Shown here: one piece after another, positions 1 through 8,905 of the stretch | How the letters are laid out: the number at the start of each line of letters is the position of its first letter | Position numbering within the stretch: position 1 is the first letter of the stretch | DNA from: Hyphomicrobium sp. | Lineage (GTDB): Bacteria > Pseudomonadota > Alphaproteobacteria > Rhizobiales > Hyphomicrobiaceae | NCBI GenBank assembly: GCA_017512425.1 | Contig: JAFWGI010000015.1 | Span: forward strand, 496,001 to 560,000 | Reading direction: 5' to 3' | DNA: 64,000 bases | Made by a program: the position numbers and the translations under genes | Notes under the pieces: generated by a model | Database searches by the model: none | The model's input: only the letters and a program-made list of their open reading frames with translations | What the model was told of the DNA's origin: nothing

Positions 1-325
1 CCAAAGCCGCACGGTAGGCGATCCGGCGGGACGCAACGCGTGATGCAGCGAGCAATGCGAGCGCAATCAGAGCAAGCTCAACGGAGCGCGACGGCTGGGT
101 CGCGACATGCCGATCCGCAGATCGGTTGCTTCGCGAAATGAACGCCGCGGCAGGCGCGCGCGGCTCGCGCGGCTGAGCAACTTTCTCAGTAACATGCGAT
201 GCGATGGCCGGCCCTGGAACGGCGTGCATTGCCGAACACAGAACAATACCGGCGAACAATCGCGCCGCTAGTTTCCGCCACGGTGCATGACGGACGACGG
301 ACTGCATTTTTTCTGTAACGGACAT
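1..325 (-). CDS. Hypothetical exported or membrane protein, C-terminus beyond window edge
   Basis: Not in a recognised family. From the ATG at 325 the minus strand stays open to base 1 (108 codons, no stop), so the gene is cut by the window edge. The visible part begins MSVTEKMQSVVRHAPWRKLA, then a signal-peptide-like hydrophobic stretch (LFAGIVLCSAMHAVPGPAIA, about residues 24-43), a proline/arginine-rich region, and a second hydrophobic segment (LALIALALLAA). It starts 28 bases beyond the stop of the sugar transferase, on the same strand, so it may be the last gene of that EPS operon. The open frame and signal-like N-terminus support a real gene; function is unknown. Confidence 0.5.
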   Translation of the reverse strand, partial: MSVTEKMQSVVRHAPWRKLAARLFAGIVLCSAMHAVPGPAIASHVTEKVAQPREPRAPAAAFISRSNRSADRHVATQPSRSVELALIALALLAASRVASRRIAYRAAL

Positions 326-352
326 CGCAATATTTCGTTCTGCAATCAGCAC

Positions 353-1885
353 TCAGTAGGCATTCTCTAGCTTAAGCAACGACCGCGGCGTCTTCAGGAG
401 TATGTAGAAATCAAAGAACACGCTCCAGTTCTCGATGTAATAAAGATCGTGCTCGACGCGCTTCAGGATCTTTTCTTCCGTGTCGGTTTCTCCGCGCCAA
501 CCGTTGATCTGAGCCCAGCCTGTGATACCTGGCTTCACCTTGTGGCGCGCAAAATAGCCGTCGACGACTTCGTCGTAGAGCTGCGTTCCGGCCTTGGCCT
601 GCGCCGCATGCGGACGCGGTCCCACCAGTGACAGATCACCGCGCAAGACGTTGAAGAGCTGCGGCAGTTCGTCGAGGCTCGTCTTGCGAATGATCCGTCC
701 GACGCGCGTGACGCGCGGGTCGCCTTTTGTAACAAGTTTGGTCGCCGCGGCGTCGCAGCGGTCGGTATACATCGACCGGAACTTATAGACTTCAATCATC
801 TCATTGTTGAAGCCATAGCGCTTCTGGCGGAACAGCACTGGTCCCTTACTGTCGAGCTTGATGGCGAGAGCGACAATCGCGAAGACCGGAGCAAGCAGGA
901 CGAGTGCGGTAAGGCCGACGACTTTATCGAAAAGCCATTTGCCGATAGTGCCCCAGCCGGCGATCGGTTTGTCGAAAAGATCGATCATGGCAACCGTGCC
1001 GACGTGCGAGTAGGTGCGCGGAGAAAAGCGCAGCGCTGTCGATCGCGCAGGCATTTTGATGTCGGCAGGCAGGATCGAGATGTGGCGGAGGACGCTCGCA
1101 AGGCGATCTTCCGCAGCAAGCGGAATGGCGACGATGACGAGATCAAGTCGCGTAACGCGGCTCATCGCGATGAGCTCGGTCAAGCCGCCGAGGCGTGGAT
1201 ACCCTGCGATGTCGCGCGGAACACGGTTGTCGGTCCGATCATCGAAAATGCCGGCGATACGGACGGTCGAATCCGTGTCTTCTTCGAGCTTGGCAATGAT
1301 GTCTTCGGTGACGTGGCCCGTTCCGTAGATGACGGCGCGCTGATACAGCCGGCCGCTTTTCGCCCAGCCGCGAACAAGCCATGCCGCGACGAGCCGTTCG
1401 GCGAATAGCCCCAGAATGCCGGCGGTGAACCACGTAGCAAGCCAAACGCGCGATACATCGTGACCAATTTTGAGGAAGAAGATCGACGCGACCAGCGCGA
1501 CGAAAGCGACGCTCCATCCAAGGACCATCGCCGGCATCTTGACCACAAAATTCGAAAATGCGCGGAGCGTATAAAGTCCCAACAGTTCAAAAGATACCAC
1601 GAGCGTGAGGCCGGTTAGCAGCACGGCCTCGACATACAGCGGCGTGCTGACCGCGCTCTCTTCATCGACGTAGCCGTGGGCGATTGCAAAGCCGAGGAGG
1701 ACGACTATCAGGAAGTCCGTCGCGCGGACAAACCCGCGCACGACGGCCGGAGAAATATTGCTCGATTTATCGGCCGCATGGCGGTCCGCCAGACGCGGGC
1801 GATGCGGTGGCGTGACCGCAGCCGTACCGGTAATGCGCGGAGCGTTGCTTCTTTTTGGTTCAAAAGACTTGAGCGAGAAGACCAT
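353..1885 (-). CDS. Undecaprenyl-phosphate sugar phosphotransferase (WcaJ/ExoY type), EPS priming enzyme
   Basis: Polyprenyl glycosylphosphotransferase of 510 aa, the usual length for the WcaJ-type class. The family transfers a sugar-1-phosphate, often glucose-1-P, from a UDP-sugar to undecaprenyl phosphate at the inner membrane and so starts a polysaccharide repeat unit. Seen: four N-terminal membrane segments (about residues 55-165), a central Rossmann-like region ([13 protein letters not shown]), a fifth membrane segment (about 320-345), and the C-terminal catalytic domain with [32 protein letters not shown] and [15 protein letters not shown]. It lies in one direction with the GT4 transferase and the Wza-like exporter, which fits an EPS operon. 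Sugar specificity cannot be read from sequence. The family call is secure. Confidence 0.93.
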   Translation of the reverse strand: MVFSLKSFEPKRSNAPRITGTAAVTPPHRPRLADRHAADKSSNISPAVVRGFVRATDFLIVVLLGFAIAHGYVDEESAVSTPLYVEAVLLTGLTLVVSFELLGLYTLRAFSNFVVKMPAMVLGWSVAFVALVASIFFLKIGHDVSRVWLATWFTAGILGLFAERLVAAWLVRGWAKSGRLYQRAVIYGTGHVTEDIIAKLEEDTDSTVRIAGIFDDRTDNRVPRDIAGYPRLGGLTELIAMSRVTRLDLVIVAIPLAAEDRLASVLRHISILPADIKMPARSTALRFSPRTYSHVGTVAMIDLFDKPIAGWGTIGKWLFDKVVGLTALVLLAPVFAIVALAIKLDSKGPVLFRQKRYGFNNEMIEVYKFRSMYTDRCDAAATKLVTKGDPRVTRVGRIIRKTSLDELPQLFNVLRGDLSLVGPRPHAAQAKAGTQLYDEVVDGYFARHKVKPGITGWAQINGWRGETDTEEKILKRVEHDLYYIENWSVFFDFYILLKTPRSLLKLENAY

Positions 1886-2002
1886 CGGACGAGAACTCGG
1901 CTATCACTGGTAGCGTGTGACAGCCAGGAAGCATCGGCCGTGCCAATGCCACGCTCGAGATGCCGTAAAACGGCTGGCGGGCCTCGCATGGTTAGCGAAG
2001 TG

Positions 2003-3109
2003 TTAACAGGCGTAGAAATCGAGGACGTCGCGCGTCATGCGCGCGAGCGAAAATTTGTTCTGCACATTCGCGCGCAGGCGTTCGGCGCGGGCGGAGGCGG
2101 CCGCAGAGTTCGTTAAGGCGGCGCGCAGTGCCCGCTCGATGGCGGCCGCGTCGCCGGGCGGGATCAGTTCGGTATCGGTGCCGGCGACGATTTCAGGAAT
2201 GCCGCCGACGGACGTCGATATGAGCGGCAGGCCTGCCGCCGCTACTTCAAGGACGATGTACGGAAAACTCTCGGCGAGCGACGGCACAACCATGATCCTG
2301 CCGCGTGTGAATGCCTGCCGCGCCGGTAGCGCTCCCGTAAAGGTTATGACGTGATCCAAGGCGAGAGCCGAGACTTTCGATTTCAAGTCTCCGGCGATTG
2401 GACCGGAGCCAACGATGGTTGCCGTAACGCGCTGGGTCTTATTCAGCGCAGCCAGCGCGTCGATCAGATATTCGACGCCCTTGATGTTGCGTAGTTCGCC
2501 GACATAGAGCACGTCGGTTGCGTCAGCGTCGGGGACAGCCAGTGTGAAGTCGTCCGGCTGCAGGCCATTCGGGATGATCCGATACGGTGCGCTGGGAACT
2601 TGTACGCGCTCGGAATAGACGCGGGCCGCGTAGGCGCTTTCGAAGATAAGGCCCGTTCCGAAGCGTTCGAGAATGCGTTCGAGCGTTAGAAACGCCATCG
2701 CCTGTGGCGTGCCAGGTTTGTAGTGCAGAGAGCCGCCGTGAGGTGTGTAGAATGCCTTGACGTCTTTGCCCTGGCGTTTGAGCGTGCGAGCAGCAAGCCG
2801 TGCGTAGGCGCCGCCCTTGGCGCCGTGACCATGCAACACATCGCATTCAATGTCCGTCGCATGGGCAAGCACCGCGCGGTACGCCTGATAGTCGCCGATG
2901 CCTGGATTGCGACCCATAGGGGTCCGCACGATGCCAAGTTTTAATAGCGGCGACACGGCCGCGAACTTTGCGTCGGTCAGGCGATCCTCGGCATTGCTGT
3001 CGGCGAGAATACCGACGTCATGGCCTGCGCGCGCCTGTTCGGCCGCGAGATCGAGGACGTGACGGAACAGTCCGCCAACAGGAGCGCGGAGACAATGAAG
3101 GATACGCAT
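2003..3109 (-). CDS. Glycosyltransferase family 4 (EPS assembly)
   Basis: A 368-aa GT-B fold glycosyltransferase. The N-terminus MRILHCLRAPVGGLFRHV has the glycine-rich acceptor-side loop typical of GT4. The C-terminal half carries DVLYVGELRNIKGVEYLIDA and the EX7E motif in ESFPYIVLEVAAAGLPLIST, which binds the nucleotide sugar. No signal peptide or membrane segment is seen, so it should act at the cytoplasmic face. It lies between the Wza-like exporter (42 bases upstream) and the priming transferase (117 bases downstream), all on the minus strand, so it probably adds a sugar to the lipid-linked unit made by the priming enzyme. Donor and acceptor are unknown. Confidence 0.88.
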   Translation of the reverse strand: MRILHCLRAPVGGLFRHVLDLAAEQARAGHDVGILADSNAEDRLTDAKFAAVSPLLKLGIVRTPMGRNPGIGDYQAYRAVLAHATDIECDVLHGHGAKGGAYARLAARTLKRQGKDVKAFYTPHGGSLHYKPGTPQAMAFLTLERILERFGTGLIFESAYAARVYSERVQVPSAPYRIIPNGLQPDDFTLAVPDADATDVLYVGELRNIKGVEYLIDALAALNKTQRVTATIVGSGPIAGDLKSKVSALALDHVITFTGALPARQAFTRGRIMVVPSLAESFPYIVLEVAAAGLPLISTSVGGIPEIVAGTDTELIPPGDAAAIERALRAALTNSAAASARAERLRANVQNKFSLARMTRDVLDFYAC

Positions 3110-3151
3110 CGCGAAGTCCGGTGATGGAGAAGACGAAACCTCTCCTGGCTC

Positions 3152-3892
3152 TCAGAAGAACCTTTCGAAGACGTAAACTGTATCGCCAGGTTTCACGACG
3201 TAATCGCTTGGCGCTTCTATCTGTTCAACGAAGCCGTTAACGCGGCGTGTCAGGCGGAACTTGCGCTCGCTGGCGCGTTCTGTGTAACCGCCGGCAATTG
3301 CGATTGCGGTTTCGATCGTCATGCCGGAGACATACGGATATTGGCCCGCGGTCTTCACTTCGCCATAGATGAAGAATGGCCGGTTCTGTTGAACGTCGAC
3401 CGTAACCTGGGGGTCCTTGACGAACTCCGCGCCGAGGCGAGCGCGAATGACGCCTTGCAGTTCCGTGGTCGTCTTGCCGCGCGCGGCGATGTTACCGATC
3501 AACGGCACCGCGATGCGGCCTTCGTGATCGACGGTATAAAGGCGCGACAGGTTTGGCTGGCCATAGACGAAGATGCGCAGGCGATCGGCCGTATCGAGGA
3601 GATAGGGACCATCGGTGTCAGCTACGGCGCGCGGGCCGATGACCTCGCTCGGCATCTGGCTTGGTTCGCCATAGGCGACGTGCTCGGCGTAAACGGTGGT
3701 ACCATCCATATCGCCGCGCAAATTGATCGGCGGGCCGGTCATTTCGGCAGAAGCTGCGTGCAAGTCGTCTTTAATCGATGCCGCGTCGCTGGCTGAAATC
3801 TGTGTTTCCGACAAATATTGCGCCTGATCGTGCGCGCAACCTGCGAGCAGCGAAGCGGCGGCGGCCGACAACAAAGACAAGCGTAGTGACAT
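3152..3892 (-). CDS. Polysaccharide export outer-membrane lipoprotein (Wza/ExoF type)
   Basis: Member of the Poly_export/SLBB family that forms the outer-membrane channel for capsule or EPS. I place the start at ATG 3892 because translation there gives a compact lipoprotein signal, MSLRLSLLSAAAASLLAGC, with lipobox LAGC; an in-frame ATG at 3913 only adds seven non-signal residues. The mature part has the Poly_export domain (YLLDTADRLRIFVYGQPNLS through VTVDVQQ) and an SLBB-like segment (FFIYGEVKTAGQYPYVSGMT), ending in YVVKPGDTVYVFERFF. At about 246 aa it is shorter than E. coli Wza. It is divergent from the Wzc/ExoP-like gene, its expected inner-membrane partner. The family call is secure. 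Confidence 0.9.
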   Translation of the reverse strand: MSLRLSLLSAAAASLLAGCAHDQAQYLSETQISASDAASIKDDLHAASAEMTGPPINLRGDMDGTTVYAEHVAYGEPSQMPSEVIGPRAVADTDGPYLLDTADRLRIFVYGQPNLSRLYTVDHEGRIAVPLIGNIAARGKTTTELQGVIRARLGAEFVKDPQVTVDVQQNRPFFIYGEVKTAGQYPYVSGMTIETAIAIAGGYTERASERKFRLTRRVNGFVEQIEAPSDYVVKPGDTVYVFERFF

Positions 3893-3964
3893 GGACAGGC
3901 AATCCCAACTCATAGAACCGATCGGACAGACACTACCCGCCGGTAGTTAAAGAAATCTGAGCGC

Positions 3965-6265
3965 ATGTTTTTTTTTGAAACGCTTAAGGACTTGCTAACC
4001 GCGAGCCCCTTTACTTCAGAATCAGAAGTCAACCCGCACCACGAGTTCCCAATGTCCGCACAGCGCCCTGCGTCGCCAGACGATATCGAGATATCGTCCG
4101 TCTTCGGTGCCTTGAAGCAGAGTTTGAAAAAGCTGCTGGTGATCAGCGCGGCATTGTTTGCCGTGACGTATGCAACCTTGATGATGGTTGCACCGAAGTA
4201 TCAGAGCGAAGCCGAGCTCGCGATTGTCGCCCGCAACGCATCTGGCAATTTCTCCGATCCGAAATCTCAGGGCGGCAACCTCGATTCCATCACGACGAAG
4301 ATGGACAAGGAAGCCATCAACACGCACGTCAGGGCGCTGCGTTCGACCGATCTGCTGGAGCGTGTCGCTGAGCGCATGGCGCTCAAAGAGAAGCCGGAAT
4401 TCAATCCTGCAGTCGGCCCCGTTGATAAACTCGATGCGATGATGCGTCTCGTCGGCATCGGCGGCCCGCGTGGCGGCGAAAGCGAGCGCGACAGCGTGCT
4501 TGATACATTGCGCGATCAGCTTGAAGTCTATTCCGCCAAGGAAAGCCGGTTCATCGGCGTCCGCATGACGTCCATAGATCCGGATCTGGCCGCCAAAATT
4601 GCCAACAGCGTCGCCGACCTCTATCGGACATCGCTTGCCAATGAGAGCGTCTTTGAGATCGACGATCAACAGAAGGTCATCCAGGGCAAGATCGATAAGC
4701 TGATGCCGGAACTGGCGGCTCTCGAAACGGACGTCGACCGCTATCGCCGCGAGATCGATTCGTATCGCGGCGGATCGCAGAACGTCGGCTTGAACGAGCA
4801 GCAGATGTCGGAATTGACGGCAGAACTGGTCAAGGCCAAAGGCGCGCGCGGTGAAGCTGAGGCACGCGCCCAGTCCGCGAAGGAAATGATGAAGCTCGGA
4901 TCAGCCGATGCGCTGCCGGATGTCCAGAAGTCGCCGCTCATTCAGAATTTGGTGCAGCAGCGGGTGCGCATCGAGCGTCAAATTTCGGAGCTTTCGGCGT
5001 CGCTTCTTCCGGGTCATCCGCGCATGCAGCAATTGAACGCAGATCTCGCAGGCCTTCAGCGGCAACTGACAGGCGAGATCAACAAGCTCGTCGACAGCCT
5101 CGAGAAGGAAGCGCGTGTCGCGCAGGGTCGCGAAGACAGCATCAAGAAGAGCTTGGACGACATCAAGTCGAAGGTCGTCACCAATGCGCCGGAAGAAGCC
5201 CGGCTGCGTCAGCTTGAGGCGAATGCGCGTGCCAAGCGCACCGAACTCGAGAGCCTTCAGGGGCAGCTTGAAAGCAATCGTAAGAAGCTCGACACCCGTG
5301 TCGCGCCGGTCGAAGTCAAAGTCATTTCGGAGGCGCAGTCCGCAAGCGTACCGATCTTCCCGCGTAAAACCTCGCTGTCCGCTTTGGTCGCCATCGCGGC
5401 GCTGGTGTTCGGCACCGCCTGGACGGTGCTACGCGCACTATTTACCGGCGCGCGGAGTGGGTCTGCCGCAGGCCCGGCTACGCGCCGTAACGGTAGTGCA
5501 GCGGATCGCGCCGAACCGGCGCTCGCTGGCGGCAGCGTCCTGCAGGAGCGCCGCGATCGAGATGTCCGTCCGCTCCCGCGACCGCTGGCGCCGGTGTACA
5601 CGGTCAGCACTGAAACAAGCCTGCCCGCGCTCGCGCAGCGCATCGTGGCAAAGCGCCCCGCTGAAGGTGGCCATCGCACGCTGATCAGCAGCGATGCAGG
5701 AAATAGCGCGCCCGCGGCTGAAGCCATCGAATTGGCGAAAGCCTTGGCCGCGCCGGGGGCGACGGTAGTCCTGCTCGACTGGAATATGGCCGGCCGTGGG
5801 ATCGCGCAATCAGCGGGCGTCGCGGGCCACCCAGGCTTGACAGAACTGTTGACCGGCGAGGTGAGTTTTCCGGATGCCGTAACGCGCCTACCGTCAAGCC
5901 CTGTCCATTTCATCGCTTCCGGACTTTCGCTCGAAGCGATTGCGGGTGATATCGATGCCGAACAGCTCAACCTCGTGCTTGATGCGCTCGATGAAGCTTA
6001 CGATCATATCGTTGTTGCCGGAGCCTATGACGACTGCCGCTTCCTGTTCGAAGCAATACAAGGCCGCTTCGATACGGGTGTAACCGTCACTGAACCCGGC
6101 AAGCGCGCCAAAGTGCTTGATGATCCGGAGGGATCATTCCTCGGCTTCGAGGTATCCGATATCGATCTCGTGAGATTCGAACGGCCGAAGGCCACTGCGG
6201 CGGTAAATCAGCGTATCGTGCGCGCGACGCAGCGCAGTGGCACCGAAGCGCGCTCGCTGAGTTAA
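3965..6265 (+). CDS. Wzc/ExoP-like chain-length co-polymerase with degenerate BY-kinase domain
   Basis: Polysaccharide co-polymerase (PCP-2a/GumC-ExoP type, 766 aa). Seen: N-terminal Wzz domain after membrane segment KKLLVISAALFAVTYATLMM, a long charged coiled-coil periplasmic region (about residues 230-440), the PCP proline region SASVPIFPRKTSLS leading into a second membrane segment (ALVAIAALVFGTAWTVL), then a cytoplasmic P-loop-like domain. The nucleotide site looks decayed: the Walker A position reads ISSDAGNSAPAAEA, with no GK-S/T, while VVLLDWNM keeps the Walker A-prime aspartate. The C-terminus, SGTEARSLS, has no tyrosine cluster, so kinase activity is unlikely. ATG 4052 (MSAQRPASPDD) is an alternative start giving 737 aa. 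It is divergent from the Wza-like exporter and followed by a deacetylase. Confidence 0.87.
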   Translation: MFFFETLKDLLTASPFTSESEVNPHHEFPMSAQRPASPDDIEISSVFGALKQSLKKLLVISAALFAVTYATLMMVAPKYQSEAELAIVARNASGNFSDPKSQGGNLDSITTKMDKEAINTHVRALRSTDLLERVAERMALKEKPEFNPAVGPVDKLDAMMRLVGIGGPRGGESERDSVLDTLRDQLEVYSAKESRFIGVRMTSIDPDLAAKIANSVADLYRTSLANESVFEIDDQQKVIQGKIDKLMPELAALETDVDRYRREIDSYRGGSQNVGLNEQQMSELTAELVKAKGARGEAEARAQSAKEMMKLGSADALPDVQKSPLIQNLVQQRVRIERQISELSASLLPGHPRMQQLNADLAGLQRQLTGEINKLVDSLEKEARVAQGREDSIKKSLDDIKSKVVTNAPEEARLRQLEANARAKRTELESLQGQLESNRKKLDTRVAPVEVKVISEAQSASVPIFPRKTSLSALVAIAALVFGTAWTVLRALFTGARSGSAAGPATRRNGSAADRAEPALAGGSVLQERRDRDVRPLPRPLAPVYTVSTETSLPALAQRIVAKRPAEGGHRTLISSDAGNSAPAAEAIELAKALAAPGATVVLLDWNMAGRGIAQSAGVAGHPGLTELLTGEVSFPDAVTRLPSSPVHFIASGLSLEAIAGDIDAEQLNLVLDALDEAYDHIVVAGAYDDCRFLFEAIQGRFDTGVTVTEPGKRAKVLDDPEGSFLGFEVSDIDLVRFERPKATAAVNQRIVRATQRSGTEARSLS

Positions 6266-6279
6266 CGTAAAAATAACTA

Positions 6280-6314
6280 TGGCCCGAGTTTAGGTGGTCC
6301 TCCACATAAACTTG
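6280..6314. terminator. Imperfect hairpin after the Wzc/ExoP-like gene
   Basis: Just past the stop codon, GCCCGAGTTTAGGTGG pairs imperfectly with CCACATAAACTTGGC across a TCCT loop. No T-run follows directly; a run of seven T lies at 6358-6364. It could be a weak terminator or an mRNA-stabilising structure ahead of the deacetylase gene. Only the sequence symmetry is seen. Confidence 0.35.
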
Positions 6315-6387
6315 GCTACGGCCGGTCGGATACACTGCAGCACTGATTGGCCACGGCTTTTTTTCGAAGGTTAGACGGCAGATTTAA

Positions 6388-7467
6388 ATGTCGCGACGCT
6401 CGACGCAACTCTTCAAGGCTGCTCTCTCGGCACTGCATTACAGCGGCGCCGATAACCTGATCGCGCCATTCACTGCGGGCAACGGCGTGATTTTCATGCT
6501 GCATCAGGTGACGCCGGAGGCGCCTGCAGCATTCGAACCCAATCGCATTCTAAAGGTCACGCCGGAATTTCTCGAAAGCGTCATTCAGCAAGTTCGCGCC
6601 AATGGTTTTGATATCATCGGGATGGATGATGTCGCCGAGCGGCTGAAGACCGGCGACCCGGCGCCGCCGTTCGCAGTGTTCACGCTTGATGATGGCTACA
6701 GGAATAATCGTGACTATGCGTATCCGGTGTTCAAGCGTCACAACGTACCTTTCACGATCTATGTTGCCTCCGATTTTGCCGATGGCCGCGGTGATCTCTG
6801 GTGGTTGACGCTCCAGGAAGCGCTCGCCCGTCTGCCTGCGATCGCGCTTGACATGGACGGCGCCGGCCGTTCGTTCGAGCTGGCGACACCTGAGCAGAAA
6901 GATGAAGCATTCCATGTCATCTATTGGTGGCTGCGTTCTCTCGATGAGTCTTTAGCGCGTGCGATTACGCATCGCTTTGCGCGTGACGCCGGCGTCGATC
7001 CGAATGCGTTCTGCCGCGATCTCGTGATGACATGGGATGAAATCCGCGCACTGGCAGCTGACCCACTCGTCACCATCGGTGCGCATACATGCACGCACTA
7101 CGTTCTGGCCAAGCTGCCGGATGCGCAAGCGTTTAGCGAGATGGCGGAATCGGCGCGGCGTATTGTGGCCGAACTCGACCGGCCGTGCCGGCACTTCAGC
7201 TATCCATATGGCTGCAAAAAAAGCGCAGGTGAGCGCGAATTTGCGTTCGCGCGCCAGCTTGGCTTTGAAACTGCCGTGACAACACGCAAAGGGCTGTTGC
7301 ACGCGTCGCATGCGGGCGACTTGTGCGCGCTGCCGCGCCTATCGCTCAACGGCGATTTCCAGGATACACGCTATATCAAGGTGCTGCTGTCAGGCGCGCC
7401 ATTTGCGTTCTGGAATGCGGTGCAACGCTTCGGCGGCGAACGCGCGGCGGCCCCTGCTAAATTGTAG
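6388..7467 (+). CDS. Polysaccharide deacetylase (NodB-homology, CE4)
   Basis: A 359-aa carbohydrate esterase family 4 protein, which removes N- or O-acetyl groups from polysaccharides using a divalent metal. Motif 1 is FTLDDGYRNN, with the catalytic-base and metal-binding aspartates. Motif 2 is GAHTCTHYVLAKL, with the H-x3-H metal ligands. A later motif is FSYPYGCKKSAGE. No clear signal peptide is seen, so it may act in the cytoplasm or as a subunit of the synthesis machinery. It follows the Wzc/ExoP-like gene by 122 bases on the same strand, so the probable substrate is the EPS or its lipid-linked repeat. The family is secure; the substrate is inferred. Confidence 0.9.
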   Translation: MSRRSTQLFKAALSALHYSGADNLIAPFTAGNGVIFMLHQVTPEAPAAFEPNRILKVTPEFLESVIQQVRANGFDIIGMDDVAERLKTGDPAPPFAVFTLDDGYRNNRDYAYPVFKRHNVPFTIYVASDFADGRGDLWWLTLQEALARLPAIALDMDGAGRSFELATPEQKDEAFHVIYWWLRSLDESLARAITHRFARDAGVDPNAFCRDLVMTWDEIRALAADPLVTIGAHTCTHYVLAKLPDAQAFSEMAESARRIVAELDRPCRHFSYPYGCKKSAGEREFAFARQLGFETAVTTRKGLLHASHAGDLCALPRLSLNGDFQDTRYIKVLLSGAPFAFWNAVQRFGGERAAAPAKL

Positions 7468-7479
7468 GCTACTCGCTAA

Positions 7480-7692
7480 CTATGACGCGTCGGGCTTTTG
7501 CATCCATTTGACCAAGACGCCCGCCGGGAGTACCCAAAGCAGCCCGGCAACGATGTAGAATAGCAATTCGACGATCTTATTGGCCTCGCGCACCTGCAGC
7601 ACGACGGCGACGGCGAGCGCAATAAACGCATAGACGATGATCAGAACAAACATCGCGACGGTACCGGCAAGTTTGCGCTGACGTTGCGTCAT
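7480..7692 (-). CDS. DUF2842 family small membrane protein
   Basis: A 70-aa protein with two membrane segments (AMFVLIIVYAFIALAVAVVL and ELLFYIVAGLLWVLPAGVLV), N-terminus MTQRQRKLAGT and C-terminal VKWMQKPDAS. This matches the short alphaproteobacterial DUF2842 family as I recall it. No function is established. It converges on the deacetylase (12-base gap) and is divergent from ctaA, 121 bases away from the preferred ctaA start. Confidence 0.8.
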   Translation of the reverse strand: MTQRQRKLAGTVAMFVLIIVYAFIALAVAVVLQVREANKIVELLFYIVAGLLWVLPAGVLVKWMQKPDAS

Positions 7693-7813
7693 GACAGAAT
7701 GATCACTTTAAATTTGGCGTCGAAATTGTTGGGCGCGCCGGATGGGCGCATTCCAGGTTCACTCGGCCTTGGGTATTCCAGGGCCGGAGAAGCTGCGCAA
7801 GGATAATGTGGCG

Positions 7814-8905
7814 ATGGCTGGTGTGACACCTCAGGCTTTGGGCGCAACGCACCGCGGCGTGTTGGCTAGTGGCCAGCGTGCCGTTGAGCTGTGGCTGTGG
7901 GCGATCGCATTACTCGTGTTCGCAATGATTGTCGTCGGCGGCGCAACGCGGCTGACCGACAGCGGCCTGTCGATCACCGAATGGAAGCCGATCCTCGGCG
8001 CGATCCCGCCGCTGAGTGAGGCCGACTGGATGGGTGTTTTCGAGAAATACAAGCAGATCCCTGAGTATCATCTCGTCAACAAGGGCATGTCGCTCGACGA
8101 ATTCAAATTCATTTTCTGGTGGGAGTGGAGCCACCGCTTCCTCGGCCGTCTGATCGGCATTGCGTTTGCGCTGCCTTTGCTCGTGTTCTGGGTTACGCGC
8201 CGCCTGCGTCCCGGTTTGCCGCTCAAGCTTCTGAGCGTGCTTGCGCTGGGCGGGCTGCAAGGCGCGATCGGCTGGTACATGGTGTCGTCGGGACTGAGCG
8301 AACGTGTCGACGTTAGCCAGTATCGCTTGGCGCTGCATTTGTCGGTTGCGATGGCGATCCTCGCGATTGTCGTGTGGTTCGCACTCGACGAGCGGCGTGC
8401 GCGGCTCGGTGGCAATACCGCGACCGCCGATGCCAAAGTTAAAACTTTCGCCAAAGTCGTGCTGGCGCTGATTGGCGTGCAGATTGTCCTCGGCGCATTC
8501 GTTGCCGGATTGCGCGCCGGCCTCGTCTACAACACCTGGCCGTCCATGAACGGTCAGTTCATCCCGTCTGACTATTGGATCGCCGAGCACGGAATTCTAA
8601 GTCTATTCGACAGCCACGCCGCGGTGCAATTCAATCACCGCATGGCGGCGTACATCGTACTTGCAGCGGTTCTCTTTCATGCGTGGCGCATCGTGCGCGG
8701 CGGCGGCAGCGGAGCTGTCAGAACGTCAGGAATTGGTCTGGCCCACGCGGTGATCGCGCAGGCGGTCATTGGCATCCTGACTTTGCTGATGAATGTGCCG
8801 CTTTTGCTTGGATTGCTGCATCAGGGCGGCGCGGCGATCGTCCTCGCAATCGCGATCTGGCATCTTTATGAAATCCAGCACGCGAAGGTGAGTGCTGCGG
8901 CCTAG
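7814..8905 (+). CDS. ctaA: Heme A synthase (COX15/CtaA)
   Basis: An integral inner-membrane enzyme of 363 aa that oxidises the C8 methyl of heme O to the formyl of heme A for aa3-type cytochrome oxidase. Conserved motifs are GGATRLTDSGLSITEWKP, FWWEWSHRFLGRLIG, YNTWPSMNG, FNHRMAAYIVL and LLHQGGA. The histidines in WEWSHR, ALHLSVA, FNHR and LLHQ are the expected heme ligands. I prefer ATG 7814, preceded by AAGGA at good spacing, over the upstream in-frame ATG at 7742, because it yields the usual family N-terminus. Its stop overlaps that of the convergent argC by 3 bases. The presence of ctaA implies an aerobic chain with an aa3 oxidase. Confidence 0.95.
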   Translation: MAGVTPQALGATHRGVLASGQRAVELWLWAIALLVFAMIVVGGATRLTDSGLSITEWKPILGAIPPLSEADWMGVFEKYKQIPEYHLVNKGMSLDEFKFIFWWEWSHRFLGRLIGIAFALPLLVFWVTRRLRPGLPLKLLSVLALGGLQGAIGWYMVSSGLSERVDVSQYRLALHLSVAMAILAIVVWFALDERRARLGGNTATADAKVKTFAKVVLALIGVQIVLGAFVAGLRAGLVYNTWPSMNGQFIPSDYWIAEHGILSLFDSHAAVQFNHRMAAYIVLAAVLFHAWRIVRGGGSGAVRTSGIGLAHAVIAQAVIGILTLLMNVPLLLGLLHQGGAAIVLAIAIWHLYEIQHAKVSAAA

